NCBI GenBank assembly: GCA_965243095.1
Contig: OZ251530.1
Span: forward strand, 1,550,001-1,614,000
Direction: 5' to 3'
Length of the DNA stretch: 64,000 bases
From: VXYL01 sp965243095
GTDB lineage: Bacteria > Pseudomonadota > Gammaproteobacteria > Pseudomonadales > Azotimanducaceae
Position 1 is the first letter of the stretch, and every line of letters begins with the position of its first letter. This document shows positions 46,492-55,332 of the stretch, piece by piece. Under the pieces are notes generated by a model. That model was not told where the DNA came from, did not search any database, and saw only the letters and a program-made list of their open reading frames with translations. The translations under genes and the position numbers were made by a program.

Positions 46492-46967
46492 ACGTGTTGC
46501 GTCTGGCCGTGATGGTTCTCGCACTGGCCGCCGCCCAAGCCGGCGCCGCCTCGGTGACGATCGAGAACGCTTGGATTCGCTTGCCGGCACCGGGACAGAG
46601 TATTGCCGCGGGCTACTGCGACATCCGCAACGACGGCGCCGCGCCGGTTACGGTCGTCGGCTTCTCCGGGCCGGTGCGCGTGGCCATCCACGAGACGCGC
46701 ATTGAGGATGGCTTGGCGCGGATGCGCCCCGTCGCCGCGCTCGACGTGCCGGCGAAATCCACTGCCAAGCTGAAGCCCGGCGGCAAACACCTCATGCTGT
46801 ACGGTGTGGATGCGGCGCGTTTGGGCAGCGGGCCGGTGACGATGCGCGCCCGCTTGGCGAGCGGCGAGGAAATTGCGGCAAACTTCGAGCTGCGACCGGC
46901 GGACGCCGGCCCCAACGCGAAAGACGCGCCCGGGCAAGCCGAGACGCAACAGGAGGCGGAGCATTGA
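46488..46967 (+). CDS. PCu(A)C-family periplasmic copper chaperone
   Basis: A 159-residue secreted protein: hydrophobic signal (LAVMVLALAAAQAGA) followed by the DUF461/PCu(A)C fold. The copper ligands fit the H...M...HxM pattern: IHETRIEDGLARM and GGKHLMLYG. It delivers Cu(I) to the CuA site of cytochrome c oxidase or supports copper handling. The start is TTG 46488, coupled to the upstream lipoprotein, with GTG 46494 as alternative. It is coupled by TTGA to the DUF2333 gene. Confidence 0.82.
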   Translation: MNVLRLAVMVLALAAAQAGAASVTIENAWIRLPAPGQSIAAGYCDIRNDGAAPVTVVGFSGPVRVAIHETRIEDGLARMRPVAALDVPAKSTAKLKPGGKHLMLYGVDAARLGSGPVTMRARLASGEEIAANFELRPADAGPNAKDAPGQAETQQEAEH

Positions 46968-48028
46968 AGATTCGATGGAGATTCTGGCGGCGCGACGCCG
47001 AGTTCGCAGCAGACGATGTGTTCCCTGACGCTGCCGGCGGTAAGCGGAAGCCGTTGCTCATCGCGTTGGGCGCGTTCGGCGCGATCGTGCTCGGCGTGTT
47101 GGTTCTCGGCTGGTGGTGGGCCTACGAACCGCCGGCTTTCGATCCGGTTGCTACGGCCGCCGCGGATGCGCGCGAAGCCGGCGTGGCGCCGGTCACCGGC
47201 TTCACCACCGCGGTCACGGTGGCGACGCTCGCCGAGACGCTGCTCGACAAACGCGGCGGCTACCTCGGCAACGACGTCATGCCGCCCGGCGTGTATCTCG
47301 ACAATACGCCGAGTTGGGAATTCGGCGTGCTCACGCATCTGCGCGTGATCAGCCGCGCCCTGCGCAACGAGCTCAGCCGTTCGCAAAGCCAATCCGCGGA
47401 AGATCCGGATCTGGCCGAGGCCGAGGGCCAATTCTTCATCTCCAGCGAAAGCTGGCTGTTCCCCCGGGCGGAGGGCGAGTACCGCGCCGGCGCGGACCAT
47501 CTGCGCGCCTACGCGGCGCGGCTGGCGGACACGCAGGCGCAGGACGCGCAGTTCTTCGCCCGCGCCGACAACCTCACGCGCTGGCTGGACGAGGTGGAAA
47601 GCCGCCTCGGCGCCCTCTCCCTGCGGCTTTCCGAAAGCGTGGGCAAGCAGCAGTTGAACCTGGACTTGCTGGGCGAACCGGCGGCGCGGCGCGCCACCGA
47701 CGTGGCCGGCGACGTGCAAACGAAAACCAGCTGGTTCCAAATCGACAACGTGTTCTTCGAGGCGCGCGGCCAAGCGTGGGCGCTCATCCACCTGCTCAAG
47801 GCGGTGGAGCACGATTTCGCGGCGGTGCTGGACGACAAGAACGCCAGCGTGGGGCTGAAGCAGATCATCCGCGAACTGGAGGCCACGCAAGCGCCGGTGT
47901 GGAGCCCGATGATCCTCAACGGCGGCGGCTTCGGCTTCCTCGCCAACCACTCTTTGGTGATGGCGTCCTACATCTCCCGCGCCAACGCGGCGCTTATTCG
48001 CCTGCGGGATCTGCTGACCCGCGGCTAG
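46964..48028 (+). CDS. DUF2333 family inner-membrane protein
   Basis: A 354-residue protein with a basic cytoplasmic N-terminus, one membrane helix at about residues 31-50 (LLIALGAFGAIVLGVLVLGWWW), and a helical periplasmic domain. LLDKRGGYLGNDVMPPG, DNTPSWEFGVL and HSLVMASYISRANAA are the conserved blocks of DUF2333, a family of unknown function common in gammaproteobacteria. The TTG start overlaps the stop of the copper chaperone gene and follows GGAGG, so the three genes from 45739 form an operon. Confidence 0.85.
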   Translation: MKIRWRFWRRDAEFAADDVFPDAAGGKRKPLLIALGAFGAIVLGVLVLGWWWAYEPPAFDPVATAAADAREAGVAPVTGFTTAVTVATLAETLLDKRGGYLGNDVMPPGVYLDNTPSWEFGVLTHLRVISRALRNELSRSQSQSAEDPDLAEAEGQFFISSESWLFPRAEGEYRAGADHLRAYAARLADTQAQDAQFFARADNLTRWLDEVESRLGALSLRLSESVGKQQLNLDLLGEPAARRATDVAGDVQTKTSWFQIDNVFFEARGQAWALIHLLKAVEHDFAAVLDDKNASVGLKQIIRELEATQAPVWSPMILNGGGFGFLANHSLVMASYISRANAALIRLRDLLTRG

Positions 48029-48076
48029 GCACACGGCCGCGTATGCTATGGTTCGCGCTTTGCCGCCGGGGGACTT

Positions 48077-49360
48077 GTGAACGCATCCGCTCTTGCCGCT
48101 ACCGACACCGCCACCGCCACGGTCGCGCCGACCGTCGCGCCCGCCTACGTGCCGCCGCTGCAACGCACGGCGGGACAGCCGCCGCCCATCGCCGCCAACG
48201 GCGGCCTCTCCTACATGGCCTTCGATCAGAACGGCGACGCCGGCACCGCGGCGGCGACCCAGGCGGCGTTCGCCGAGGTCGCCAATGGCGATGGCCAAGC
48301 CATCATCGACCTGCTGGAAAACGCGCCGCCCGGGCCCATCGAAACGAAGTGGGGCCTCGGATTCCGCGAATATGCCGAGTGCCTGGAGCACATTCGGGCG
48401 AACAACATTGAGGCGCCGGAAGGCGGTCTGGCGCTGCCGCTGCGCTACACCATCCACGAGCGGCCTTCGTATTCCATCGTCTCCTCCAACGCCCTCTGGC
48501 GCGATCCGTCCCGCGCCGCCGACGCCAAGGCGTTGCGCCAATACGAGCGCGGCATCGGCCGGCGCTGCCTCTACTTTCCGCAAGTGCTGCGCGACGCGCG
48601 GCGCATCGCGGAATACCACCCGGGGCTTTCGCCCTACAGCGCCGACTGCATGGACCGGCTCGGCATCGCGCTGGCGCATTGCCAATCCCGCTGCCGCAAC
48701 TTCTACGACTCGGCCGAGGTGGAGCGGGTGTTCTACCCGGAGATGGAGCAGCTCCTGTTGGCGTTCTTCCCGGGTGCCACGGACGCGCTGGTGTACAACC
48801 ACGACGCGTTCGACAAGGACTACACGGGCGACCGCACCGAAGACCAGGCGAACAAGAACCCGGGCGTGAACGGCGGCTACGCCAACTTGGTCCACAACGA
48901 CCTGAACGACAACAGCGGCCGTGTGCGCTGCCGCGAGTTGCTAACGCGCAATCTGCGCAACTTCGGGCGCGAACAGCGCTACACCGAGGCGCAGGCCGAC
49001 GCCAAGATGTCGCGGCGGTTCCTCTCGGTGAACTTGGCCAAGCCGATGGAGACCGTGCGCCAAAACCCGTTCGTGCTGTGCGCGTGGCCATCCTTTGCGG
49101 ACCAGCCGTACATCAACAACTATCGCATCTACGACGACCGCGTGGGCGAAACCACCCGCTTCACCTACCGCCCGGAACACGACTGGTACTGGCTGCCGGC
49201 GCAGCAGTCCACCGAGGTCTCCATGCTCAAATGCTACGACTCGGTGACGGACGGTTCCGTCTCGCGCTGGTCCTTCCACACCGCCTGCTTCGACCCCACC
49301 GCGCCGGAAGACGCGCCGTGCCGCAAGAACGTCGTGGTGCGATCGTTCGTGTTCTTCTAG
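48077..49360 (+). CDS. CmcJ/NvfI-like oxygenase
   Basis: A 427-residue protein resembling the CmcJ/NvfI (cephem methoxylase/GA4 desaturase-like) oxygenase family, known mostly from fungal and actinobacterial natural-product pathways. Family traits: DALVYNHDAFDKD, VHNDLND, VNLAKPMETVRQNPF and the C-terminal SVSRWSFHTACFDP, which contains the conserved arginine and histidine. It is longer than average, with an N-terminal extension and an inserted segment (QADAKMSRR region). A GTG start at 48077 follows CCGGGGG. No biosynthetic cluster surrounds it. Substrate unknown. Confidence 0.7.
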   Translation: MNASALAATDTATATVAPTVAPAYVPPLQRTAGQPPPIAANGGLSYMAFDQNGDAGTAAATQAAFAEVANGDGQAIIDLLENAPPGPIETKWGLGFREYAECLEHIRANNIEAPEGGLALPLRYTIHERPSYSIVSSNALWRDPSRAADAKALRQYERGIGRRCLYFPQVLRDARRIAEYHPGLSPYSADCMDRLGIALAHCQSRCRNFYDSAEVERVFYPEMEQLLLAFFPGATDALVYNHDAFDKDYTGDRTEDQANKNPGVNGGYANLVHNDLNDNSGRVRCRELLTRNLRNFGREQRYTEAQADAKMSRRFLSVNLAKPMETVRQNPFVLCAWPSFADQPYINNYRIYDDRVGETTRFTYRPEHDWYWLPAQQSTEVSMLKCYDSVTDGSVSRWSFHTACFDPTAPEDAPCRKNVVVRSFVFF

Positions 49361-49416
49361 GGGAGGCTGCCAAACTCGGAGCGGCCGAGACGGTGTTCCT
49401 TGATGGATGACGGCAG

Positions 49417-51015
49417 CTACAGCACCCACACCGCGACGCTGCCGGCTTCCCTTTCGTCTTGCTTTCCGGTGGATGGCCGGTGGGGGCGCTGGGCCGTGCT
49501 CCGGTCGAAGACCACCAGATGCCCTTCCTTGGCGCGGCACTGGGCCATGTAGCCGAGGGTCTGCTCGACACCGCGTTCGATGGTTCCCGCCAAGCTTTTG
49601 CGGTCCGAATCCCGCAGCACCTTGCACTCGATGACGAAACGCTCCCACAGATCCGAAGGCTGGCCCGGTTCCCGCGGCCACAGCACCAGCAGATCCGTGG
49701 CGCCGCGGCCGAGGCCGTACTCGCGCTCGATGCGCCCGCCGCCGTTCACTATCCGCTGCAGGTACGCCTGCAGAATGAGCTGCGGCCCGGCTTCGCGGTA
49801 GGCGAAAAGCTGCAGCCAGTGCTCGGCATGTTCGCCGAAGAAGGTGCTGAAGGCGGTAAGCAGTTTCCGCATGTCCAAGCGGCCGGCCGCGTCCATGTAC
49901 CAGGCCGTGTCCTGATCGAGGCTGTCCTGCAGCACGTAGCCGAGTTCGCGCGGCACCACCTCTTGGTAGATGGGGTTGGCGATGCGCGGCGGCGAATCCG
50001 GCGCCAGCAGGCCCAAGTCGCGCACATAGGCCAGGTCGCGGCTTTCGTGGCGAACCACGCCGCCGCTCAACAGCGGCTCGATCACCCGCCGCACGCGCTC
50101 CTCCTCCAGTTTGTGCGCCAGCTGGTCGAGATGCGTACGCCGCGCTAGGATCAACTCCTCCCGCGCCGCGAAGATGTCGTCCTCCTCGATTGTGCGCGAG
50201 CGGTCCCGGCCGGCCTTGTTGTCGAAGCACGCCCCGGCGCACAGGGCGTTCACTAGCCACGGCTGGCCTTGGGTCTGTTCCCACACCGACTCCTTGGCCG
50301 CCGGCGAGAAGCGCTGGTGCGTCTCCTTGGTGTGCTGGGACATGAGCGACAGCGTTTCACACTTGGTAAAGTCGCCGAGACGCAGAGACTTCGCGGCGAT
50401 GTTGAACGGGCTGCCGCCGGCGATCACCTCGCCGGCGCTGGAGCGGATGCGATAGTCCCTGATGTCCCGAACGCCGCACAGGATGATGCTGGCGGGGAAG
50501 CCTTCGGGCCGCTGCTCGTAGCCGGCGCGCAGTTGGCGCAGCACGGAGAGCAGGGTGTCGCCCACCAGCGAATCGATCTCGTCCACCAGCAGCACCAGCG
50601 GCGTGGGGTTCGCCATGCACCATTGCTGGATGACAGCGCGCAGCGCGTCGTGGGGGTCCGAGGCCGCAAATATGTCCTGCCAGGACTGGCGCAGGGATTC
50701 GTCGCCCAGCAGCGACGCCCGGTCGGCCATCATGCTGAGGATGGCGCGAATGCCGGACGCGACGTTGTCCCGCGCCACCTGTGCGACCTCGACGTTGATG
50801 CTCACGCAGCGGTAGTTGCCCACCTTGCCGCTGTTCAAGAGGTCGCGCAGGGCGATGAGGGCGGAGGTCTTGCCGGTCTGCCGCGGCGCATGCAGCACGA
50901 AGTAGCGCTGCCGCCGAATGAGGTCCAGCAGGTCGTCCACATCCAGACGGCTGAGCGGATCGATGGTGTAGTGCATGTCCGGGCGCATCGGCCCTTCGGT
51001 GTTGAAGAAGCGCAT
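49417..51015 (-). CDS. AAA-like ATPase with C-terminal PD-(D/E)XK nuclease-type domain
   Basis: A 532-residue protein. Residues about 40-300 are an ATPase module: Walker A HAPRQTGKTSALIAL and Walker B PLVLLVDEIDSLV, with a sensor-like ILCGVRDIRDY. The C-terminus has GRGATDLLVLWP and RFVIECKVL, the D...ExK signature of the DUF1703/PD-(D/E)XK_9 type. Such two-domain proteins occur in scattered copies in symbionts and host-associated bacteria and are thought to be mobile or defence-linked. It lies on its own between two plus-strand genes. ATG 51015 is preferred over 51030 because MRFFNTEGP is the usual family start. Confidence 0.78.
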   Translation of the reverse strand: MRFFNTEGPMRPDMHYTIDPLSRLDVDDLLDLIRRQRYFVLHAPRQTGKTSALIALRDLLNSGKVGNYRCVSINVEVAQVARDNVASGIRAILSMMADRASLLGDESLRQSWQDIFAASDPHDALRAVIQQWCMANPTPLVLLVDEIDSLVGDTLLSVLRQLRAGYEQRPEGFPASIILCGVRDIRDYRIRSSAGEVIAGGSPFNIAAKSLRLGDFTKCETLSLMSQHTKETHQRFSPAAKESVWEQTQGQPWLVNALCAGACFDNKAGRDRSRTIEEDDIFAAREELILARRTHLDQLAHKLEEERVRRVIEPLLSGGVVRHESRDLAYVRDLGLLAPDSPPRIANPIYQEVVPRELGYVLQDSLDQDTAWYMDAAGRLDMRKLLTAFSTFFGEHAEHWLQLFAYREAGPQLILQAYLQRIVNGGGRIEREYGLGRGATDLLVLWPREPGQPSDLWERFVIECKVLRDSDRKSLAGTIERGVEQTLGYMAQCRAKEGHLVVFDRSTAQRPHRPSTGKQDEREAGSVAVWVL

Positions 51016-51149
51016 GGGCCGATTATGCACCGCGTCCGCGCCAGTGTCCGCAAGTGAGTCCGCAAGAGTTGAGTGTGCCGCGCATTGGCGCTATATTCGC
51101 GGCTTCGTTGACGGCGAGCCCGCTGGGGCGGGCGTTAAGGAGGCAGAGC

Positions 51150-52007
51150 ATGGCAGCGCGAGCGATGGGTTCCGGCGCCATTTCCTTTGGTTTGGTGTCT
51201 ATACCGTGCAAGCTGTTCGCCACCGTGGACAACAGCAGCACGGTGCGCTTCAACTACCTCAGCAAGGACGGTTCGCGGCTGCGCCAGCAGTACATCCGCG
51301 CCTCGGATGGGCAGGTGGTGGAGCGCACCGACCGCGTGCAAGGGTACGAGTTCGCCAAGGGGCAGTACGTCACCTTCACCGAGGAGGAAATCAAAGCCCT
51401 GCACGTGGACGCCACCGGCGCCATCGACATCGAGGAGTTCATCCCGCTCAAGGATGTCGAACGCATCTACATCGAGCGCGTGTACTACCTGGGGCCAGAC
51501 AAAGGCGCGGCGCGTTCCTACCATCTATTGCGCGCGGCGCTGGTGAAGACCGGCCGTGCCGCCTTGGCGCGCTACGCGGCGCGTGGCAGGAACCACCTGG
51601 TGCTGATCCGGCCGCTGGGCGACGCCTTGGTGATGGAGCAGCTCAAACACGCCGAGGAGCTGCGCAGCATCGACGAGGTGCCCCTCGAACATTGCGACGT
51701 CGCCGAGGCGGAGCTGGGCCTTGCCATCCAGATCATCGATCAGCGCGTGAACGACAACTTCGAGCCGGAGAAGTACAAGGACGAAGTGAAGGAGAAGATG
51801 CAGGCGTTGATCCAGCAAAAGGTGGACGGCCAGGAAATCGCCGTCGCGCCGGAAGAGAAGCACGAGGCGAAGATCATCGATCTCATGGAGGCGCTGAAGG
51901 CGTCCGTGGGCGATCGCAAACCGGCCCGCCGCAGCGCGCCGAAGAAAACGGGCAAGGCGCCGGCGACCACGTCCACGCCGCAAGCCAAGCGCCGCGCCCA
52001 AGGCTAA
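51150..52007 (+). CDS. ku: Ku protein (non-homologous end joining)
   Basis: A 285-residue prokaryotic Ku homodimer subunit that binds DNA double-strand ends. The core begins at AMGSGAISFGLVSIPCKLF. The body has KGQYVTFTEEEIKAL, DVERIYIERVYYLGPDKG and ALIARY-like LARYAARGRNHLVLIRP. The lysine-rich tail could bind DNA or ligase D. Start ATG 51150 follows AGGAGG 7 bases upstream. The usual partner ligD is not in this window. It is followed after 12 bp by a MerR-TPR gene. Confidence 0.92.
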   Translation: MAARAMGSGAISFGLVSIPCKLFATVDNSSTVRFNYLSKDGSRLRQQYIRASDGQVVERTDRVQGYEFAKGQYVTFTEEEIKALHVDATGAIDIEEFIPLKDVERIYIERVYYLGPDKGAARSYHLLRAALVKTGRAALARYAARGRNHLVLIRPLGDALVMEQLKHAEELRSIDEVPLEHCDVAEAELGLAIQIIDQRVNDNFEPEKYKDEVKEKMQALIQQKVDGQEIAVAPEEKHEAKIIDLMEALKASVGDRKPARRSAPKKTGKAPATTSTPQAKRRAQG

Positions 52008-52019
52008 AGCGCCGGCGCG

Positions 52020-52928
52020 ATGCAACCGCCCACGCAAGCGGTTCGCCCCGCCGCGGCCACGCGTATCGGGGCGGACGGTTTCACCACCAGCGAGGTGGCC
52101 GCGGCCACCGGCTTCGCGCCGCGACGGGTGCGCGAGTTCGTCCGCCGCGGCCTGCTGGCGCCAACGCGCAGCGGCCAAGGGGCGATGCGCTTCACGTTTC
52201 AAGATATGGCGCTGTTGCGCACGTTGCGACGGCTGCTCGGCACCGCGGTGCCCACGCGCAAAGCGCTGGCCACCTTGGCGGAACTGCAGCGCGGCCTCGC
52301 GGCTGGGCAAGACGGCAAAACCCTTGCCGGCCTGCCCTTGGCGGCGAACGGCGACGCCATCGTGCTGCGCGAAGGCGACGCCATGTGGGACGCGCGCACC
52401 GGCCAAGGCAATCTGGATTTCGACCCGCGCCGCCGCGCCGGCAAAGTGGTGGCGATAGGCAAGCGCGCGGCCTCGGCCGGGCCGAAGGCAGCGCAGGCCG
52501 GCGAGGCGGAAGCGCCGGCGGACGAACTCGACAGCGACGATTGGTACAACCTCGGCTTGGATTTCGAGGAAACCGCGCCGCCGAAGGCCGCGCCGGCCTA
52601 TCGACGCGCCATCTCTATCAATCCGGCCAACGCCGACGCGCACGTGAACCTCGGCCGCCTGTGCCAAGTGCAAGGCGACCTCAAGCGCGCCAAACGCCAC
52701 TACCAGATGGCCTTGCACGCCCAGCCGAAGCACCAACTCGCGCTCTACAACATGGGCACGGTGTTCGACGAACTGGACGAACCGGACACCGCCTTGGGCT
52801 ACTACGCGCAAGCCCCGGACGTACCGGACGCGCACTACAACACCGCCCGCATCTTCGAGATGCGCGGCGACGAGCTGGCCAGCCGCCGCCACATGCGCCG
52901 CTACCGCGGCATGATGGAAGGCGAATAA
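52020..52928 (+). CDS. MerR-type regulator fused to TPR repeats
   Basis: A 302-residue protein. Residues about 18-70 are a MerR winged helix (TTSEVAAATGFAPRRVREFVRRG, then FTFQDMALLRTLRRLL). After an Ala-rich linker come about three tetratricopeptide repeats (DDWYNLGLDFEETA, AYRRAISINPANADAHVNLG, AKRHYQMALHAQPKHQLALYNMG). TPRs in place of an effector domain suggest regulation through a protein partner. Only 12 bp after ku, so probably in one operon. Its targets are unknown. Confidence 0.75.
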   Translation: MQPPTQAVRPAAATRIGADGFTTSEVAAATGFAPRRVREFVRRGLLAPTRSGQGAMRFTFQDMALLRTLRRLLGTAVPTRKALATLAELQRGLAAGQDGKTLAGLPLAANGDAIVLREGDAMWDARTGQGNLDFDPRRRAGKVVAIGKRAASAGPKAAQAGEAEAPADELDSDDWYNLGLDFEETAPPKAAPAYRRAISINPANADAHVNLGRLCQVQGDLKRAKRHYQMALHAQPKHQLALYNMGTVFDELDEPDTALGYYAQAPDVPDAHYNTARIFEMRGDELASRRHMRRYRGMMEGE

Positions 52929-53036
52929 CGCGCCGCCGTTCGCGTCCTTTATTGGGCGCAACCCAGCCCTCTGATCGCACCGATGCCCGCACATGTCTAG
53001 CGGTGCCGCGGGTGTGTACTGCAAAGCAAGATGCCA

Positions 53037-53064
53037 CTCATTTTCATTATTGTTTTCATTAAGT
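53037..53064. promoter_or_regulatory. Candidate Fur box upstream of bacterioferritin
   Basis: An AT-rich island in a GC-rich genome: a CATTTTCATTATTG block followed by TTTTCATTA. On the reverse strand it reads as repeated (A/T)AATGA units like the Fur consensus. It lies about 70 bp before bfr, and fur itself is 1.2 kb away. Confidence 0.45.
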
Positions 53065-53130
53065 TAGGTTGACTTTCCGCGCCGGAGTGGCATACGGTGG
53101 GGCTGCCAAACGTGCCATCTGGAGCGAGCC

Positions 53131-53613
53131 ATGAAAGCGCAAGACTCTGCCATCATCGAGTGCCTGAACCGGGTGCTCAAGAACGAGCTCACCGCCATCA
53201 ACCAGTACTTCCTGCACTCGCGGATGTGCAAGGACTGGGGCCTCAACGCGCTGGCCGAACGCCAACACGAGGAATCCATCGACGAGATGAAGCACGCGGA
53301 CAAGCTCATCGAGCGGATTCTGTTCTTGGATGGCCTGCCCAATTTGCAAGACCTCGGCCAGTTGATGATCGGCGAGGACGTCGCCGATATCCTGCGCTGC
53401 GATCTGGCCTTGGAAACCGCCGCCATGCCCGTTCTGCGCGAGTCCGTCGCCACCGCCGAAGCCGCGCAGGACTATGTGAGCCGCGAGCTGTTCGAGGACA
53501 TCCTCACCTCCGAGGAGGAGCATGTGGATTGGCTGGAGACGCAACTGGAGCTCATCGACAAGACCGGGCTGGCGAACTACATCCAGTCGCAAATGGGCCA
53601 GGGCGCACCCTGA
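53131..53613 (+). CDS. bfr: Bacterioferritin
   Basis: A 160-residue iron-storage protein, 24 subunits with heme at subunit pairs. Sequence is close to E. coli Bfr: LKNELTAINQYFLHSRM, ESIDEMKHADKLIERILFLDGLPNLQDL and EEEHVDWLETQLELI. Ferroxidase ligands are Glu19, Glu52, His55 and the distal Glu/His of SEEEHVDW. The heme methionine (Met53 in DEMKH) is present. ATG 53131 follows GGAGCGAG. Probably iron-regulated through the AT-rich site upstream. Confidence 0.93.
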   Translation: MKAQDSAIIECLNRVLKNELTAINQYFLHSRMCKDWGLNALAERQHEESIDEMKHADKLIERILFLDGLPNLQDLGQLMIGEDVADILRCDLALETAAMPVLRESVATAEAAQDYVSRELFEDILTSEEEHVDWLETQLELIDKTGLANYIQSQMGQGAP

Positions 53614-53675
53614 CGGGCGCGTTTGAGTTTGCTTTCGCAAACTCTGCGCTGCTTTGTTTAAGGTGCTTGCCATCA

Positions 53676-54803
53676 ATGCCTGACAAGGCGGCGAGTCGGA
53701 AATCCGCGCCCAGCAACCGGCAGGCGGCTTCGGTGTTGTGTCGCGCCATCGCTCGTGGCGATGTCAAGGCGTTGGAAAAGGCCATCGGCCAGCACCCGGA
53801 AGGCGTCGGACACTGGAAGCCGATCATGGACGCGGCGTTCGCCGGCCGCGCCGCCATGGCGCGGGTGTTGCTGAACGCCGGCGCCGACGCGAACGCGGTG
53901 GCGGGCATCGCCGCGCGCCACACGCCGCTGACGCGGTTGACCCAACACCACTCGACCATTCCCAAACACGCCGGCCACGTCGAAACGCTGGACGTGTTGC
54001 TGGACGCCGGCGCCGATGTCGATCTTCCCGCTGGGCCCCACCACATGGTGCCGCTCGCCTACGCTGCCGTCGGCCCGGCGCAAGCATTCTTGGACACCCT
54101 GCGCCCGCGCCAACGGCGCATCGACATCCACTTGGCCGCGGCGCTGCTGGAAGAAGGCCGCCTGCGACGCTTGTTGAAAACGCCGGAGCGAAGCCGCGCC
54201 GCGGACGTACGCGGGCGCACGCCGCTGCACTATGTCGCGCTTTCCGGCTTGTGGAAGACGCTCGGTGCCGACCACTCCCTGCGCTGCGCCGAACTGCTGC
54301 TGGACGCCGGCGCGGGTGTGGACGACGCCGAGCATATCCCGGAAGGCGGCGAGGTGTTCGAGGCCACGCCGCTGTGGCGGGCCTTGTCGTGGCAAGGCAA
54401 TCGCGCGCTGGCCGAGTTGCTGCTCGAACGCGGCGCGGACCCCAACGTGGCGGTGTTCGCCGCCACCTATGCCGGCGACGAGGAAGCGCTCGCGCTGCTC
54501 GCCCGCCACCAGCCCGACTGGGATCAGCGCTTCGGCGGCCGCACGCCGCTGATGGAACTCATGCATTTCAAGCGCCCGGCCGCCACGGCGTTCCTCATCG
54601 CCCAAGGCGTGGATGTGAACGCCGTGGACGCCAAAGGTCTGACGGCGCTGCACTTCGCCGCCATGCGCGGCGTGCGCGCCGACTACCTGCAACAGCTATT
54701 GGACGCGGGCGCCCGCCCGGATGCCAAGGACGCCGCCGGCAAGACGCCCCTCGACTACGCCAAAAGCCGCACCCAGATCGCGGTGCTAGCCGGCTCGGGG
54801 TAA
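53676..54803 (+). CDS. Ankyrin-repeat protein
   Basis: A 375-residue protein with about six ankyrin repeats, e.g. MARVLLNAGADANAVAG, ETLDVLLDAGADVDLPAG, GRTPLHYVALSG, ALAELLLERGADPNVA and GLTALHFAAMRG. No signal peptide is visible. Ankyrin proteins bind other proteins. In host-associated bacteria some are effectors, but nothing here proves export. It sits between bfr and fur, converging on fur with a 12-bp gap. Confidence 0.82.
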   Translation: MPDKAASRKSAPSNRQAASVLCRAIARGDVKALEKAIGQHPEGVGHWKPIMDAAFAGRAAMARVLLNAGADANAVAGIAARHTPLTRLTQHHSTIPKHAGHVETLDVLLDAGADVDLPAGPHHMVPLAYAAVGPAQAFLDTLRPRQRRIDIHLAAALLEEGRLRRLLKTPERSRAADVRGRTPLHYVALSGLWKTLGADHSLRCAELLLDAGAGVDDAEHIPEGGEVFEATPLWRALSWQGNRALAELLLERGADPNVAVFAATYAGDEEALALLARHQPDWDQRFGGRTPLMELMHFKRPAATAFLIAQGVDVNAVDAKGLTALHFAAMRGVRADYLQQLLDAGARPDAKDAAGKTPLDYAKSRTQIAVLAGSG

Positions 54804-54815
54804 ACGAAACGCGGA

Positions 54816-55232
54816 TCAACCGCCCTTCTTGCGCACGTAGAGAACCAGCTCGTGGTTCACCAGTTCGAAGCCATGCTGCGCGGCGACCTCGCGCTGCAGC
54901 GCCTCGATGCGGTCGCTCACGAATTCCGTGACCACGCCGGTGTCCATATCCACCATGTGGTCGTGGTGCTCGGTGCTCGCTAGCTCGTACACCGCATGGC
55001 CGTCGTCGAAGTTGTGGCGATCGATGATGCCGGCCGCCTCGAACTGCGACAGCACCCGGTAGATGGTGGTGAAGCTCACCGACTGATCCACCTTGAGCAG
55101 TTCGCGGTACACGTCCTCGGCGGAAAGGTGATGCGGATCCGCGCTTTCCAGCACCTCCAGCACTTTGATGCGCGGCATGGTGACTTTCAGGCCGTGGCGT
55201 TTGAGTTCGATTTGGGCGGCGTCTTGTGGCAC
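54816..55232 (-). CDS. fur: Ferric uptake regulator
   Basis: A 138-residue Fur repressor. Winged helix: LKRHGLKVTMPRIKVLEVLE, then HHLSAEDVYRELL and VSFTTIYRVLSQFEAAGII. Metal site: HAVYELASTEHHDHMVDMDTG. The CxxC of E. coli Fur is replaced by DMDTG, as in Pseudomonas-type Fur. The GTG start at 55232 is inferred from the family N-terminus (PQDAAQIELKRHGLKVT). It is divergent from birA with a 100-bp gap that may hold both promoters. Confidence 0.93.
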   Translation of the reverse strand: MPQDAAQIELKRHGLKVTMPRIKVLEVLESADPHHLSAEDVYRELLKVDQSVSFTTIYRVLSQFEAAGIIDRHNFDDGHAVYELASTEHHDHMVDMDTGVVTEFVSDRIEALQREVAAQHGFELVNHELVLYVRKKGG

Positions 55233-55332
55233 GGTGTTGCCCTTGGCCGATGGAACAGAGGCACAGTAACGGCGGCTGCCGCCAAGGTCAAATGAACTTG
55301 CGATGGCACTACAACGGCAGGGTTGCGTTGGC

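Noticed and set aside
45321..46967. A 548-codon open frame ending with the copper chaperone
   Set aside because: Only the last 160 codons match PCu(A)C. The rest is out of frame with the lipoprotein gene and opposite PhyH.
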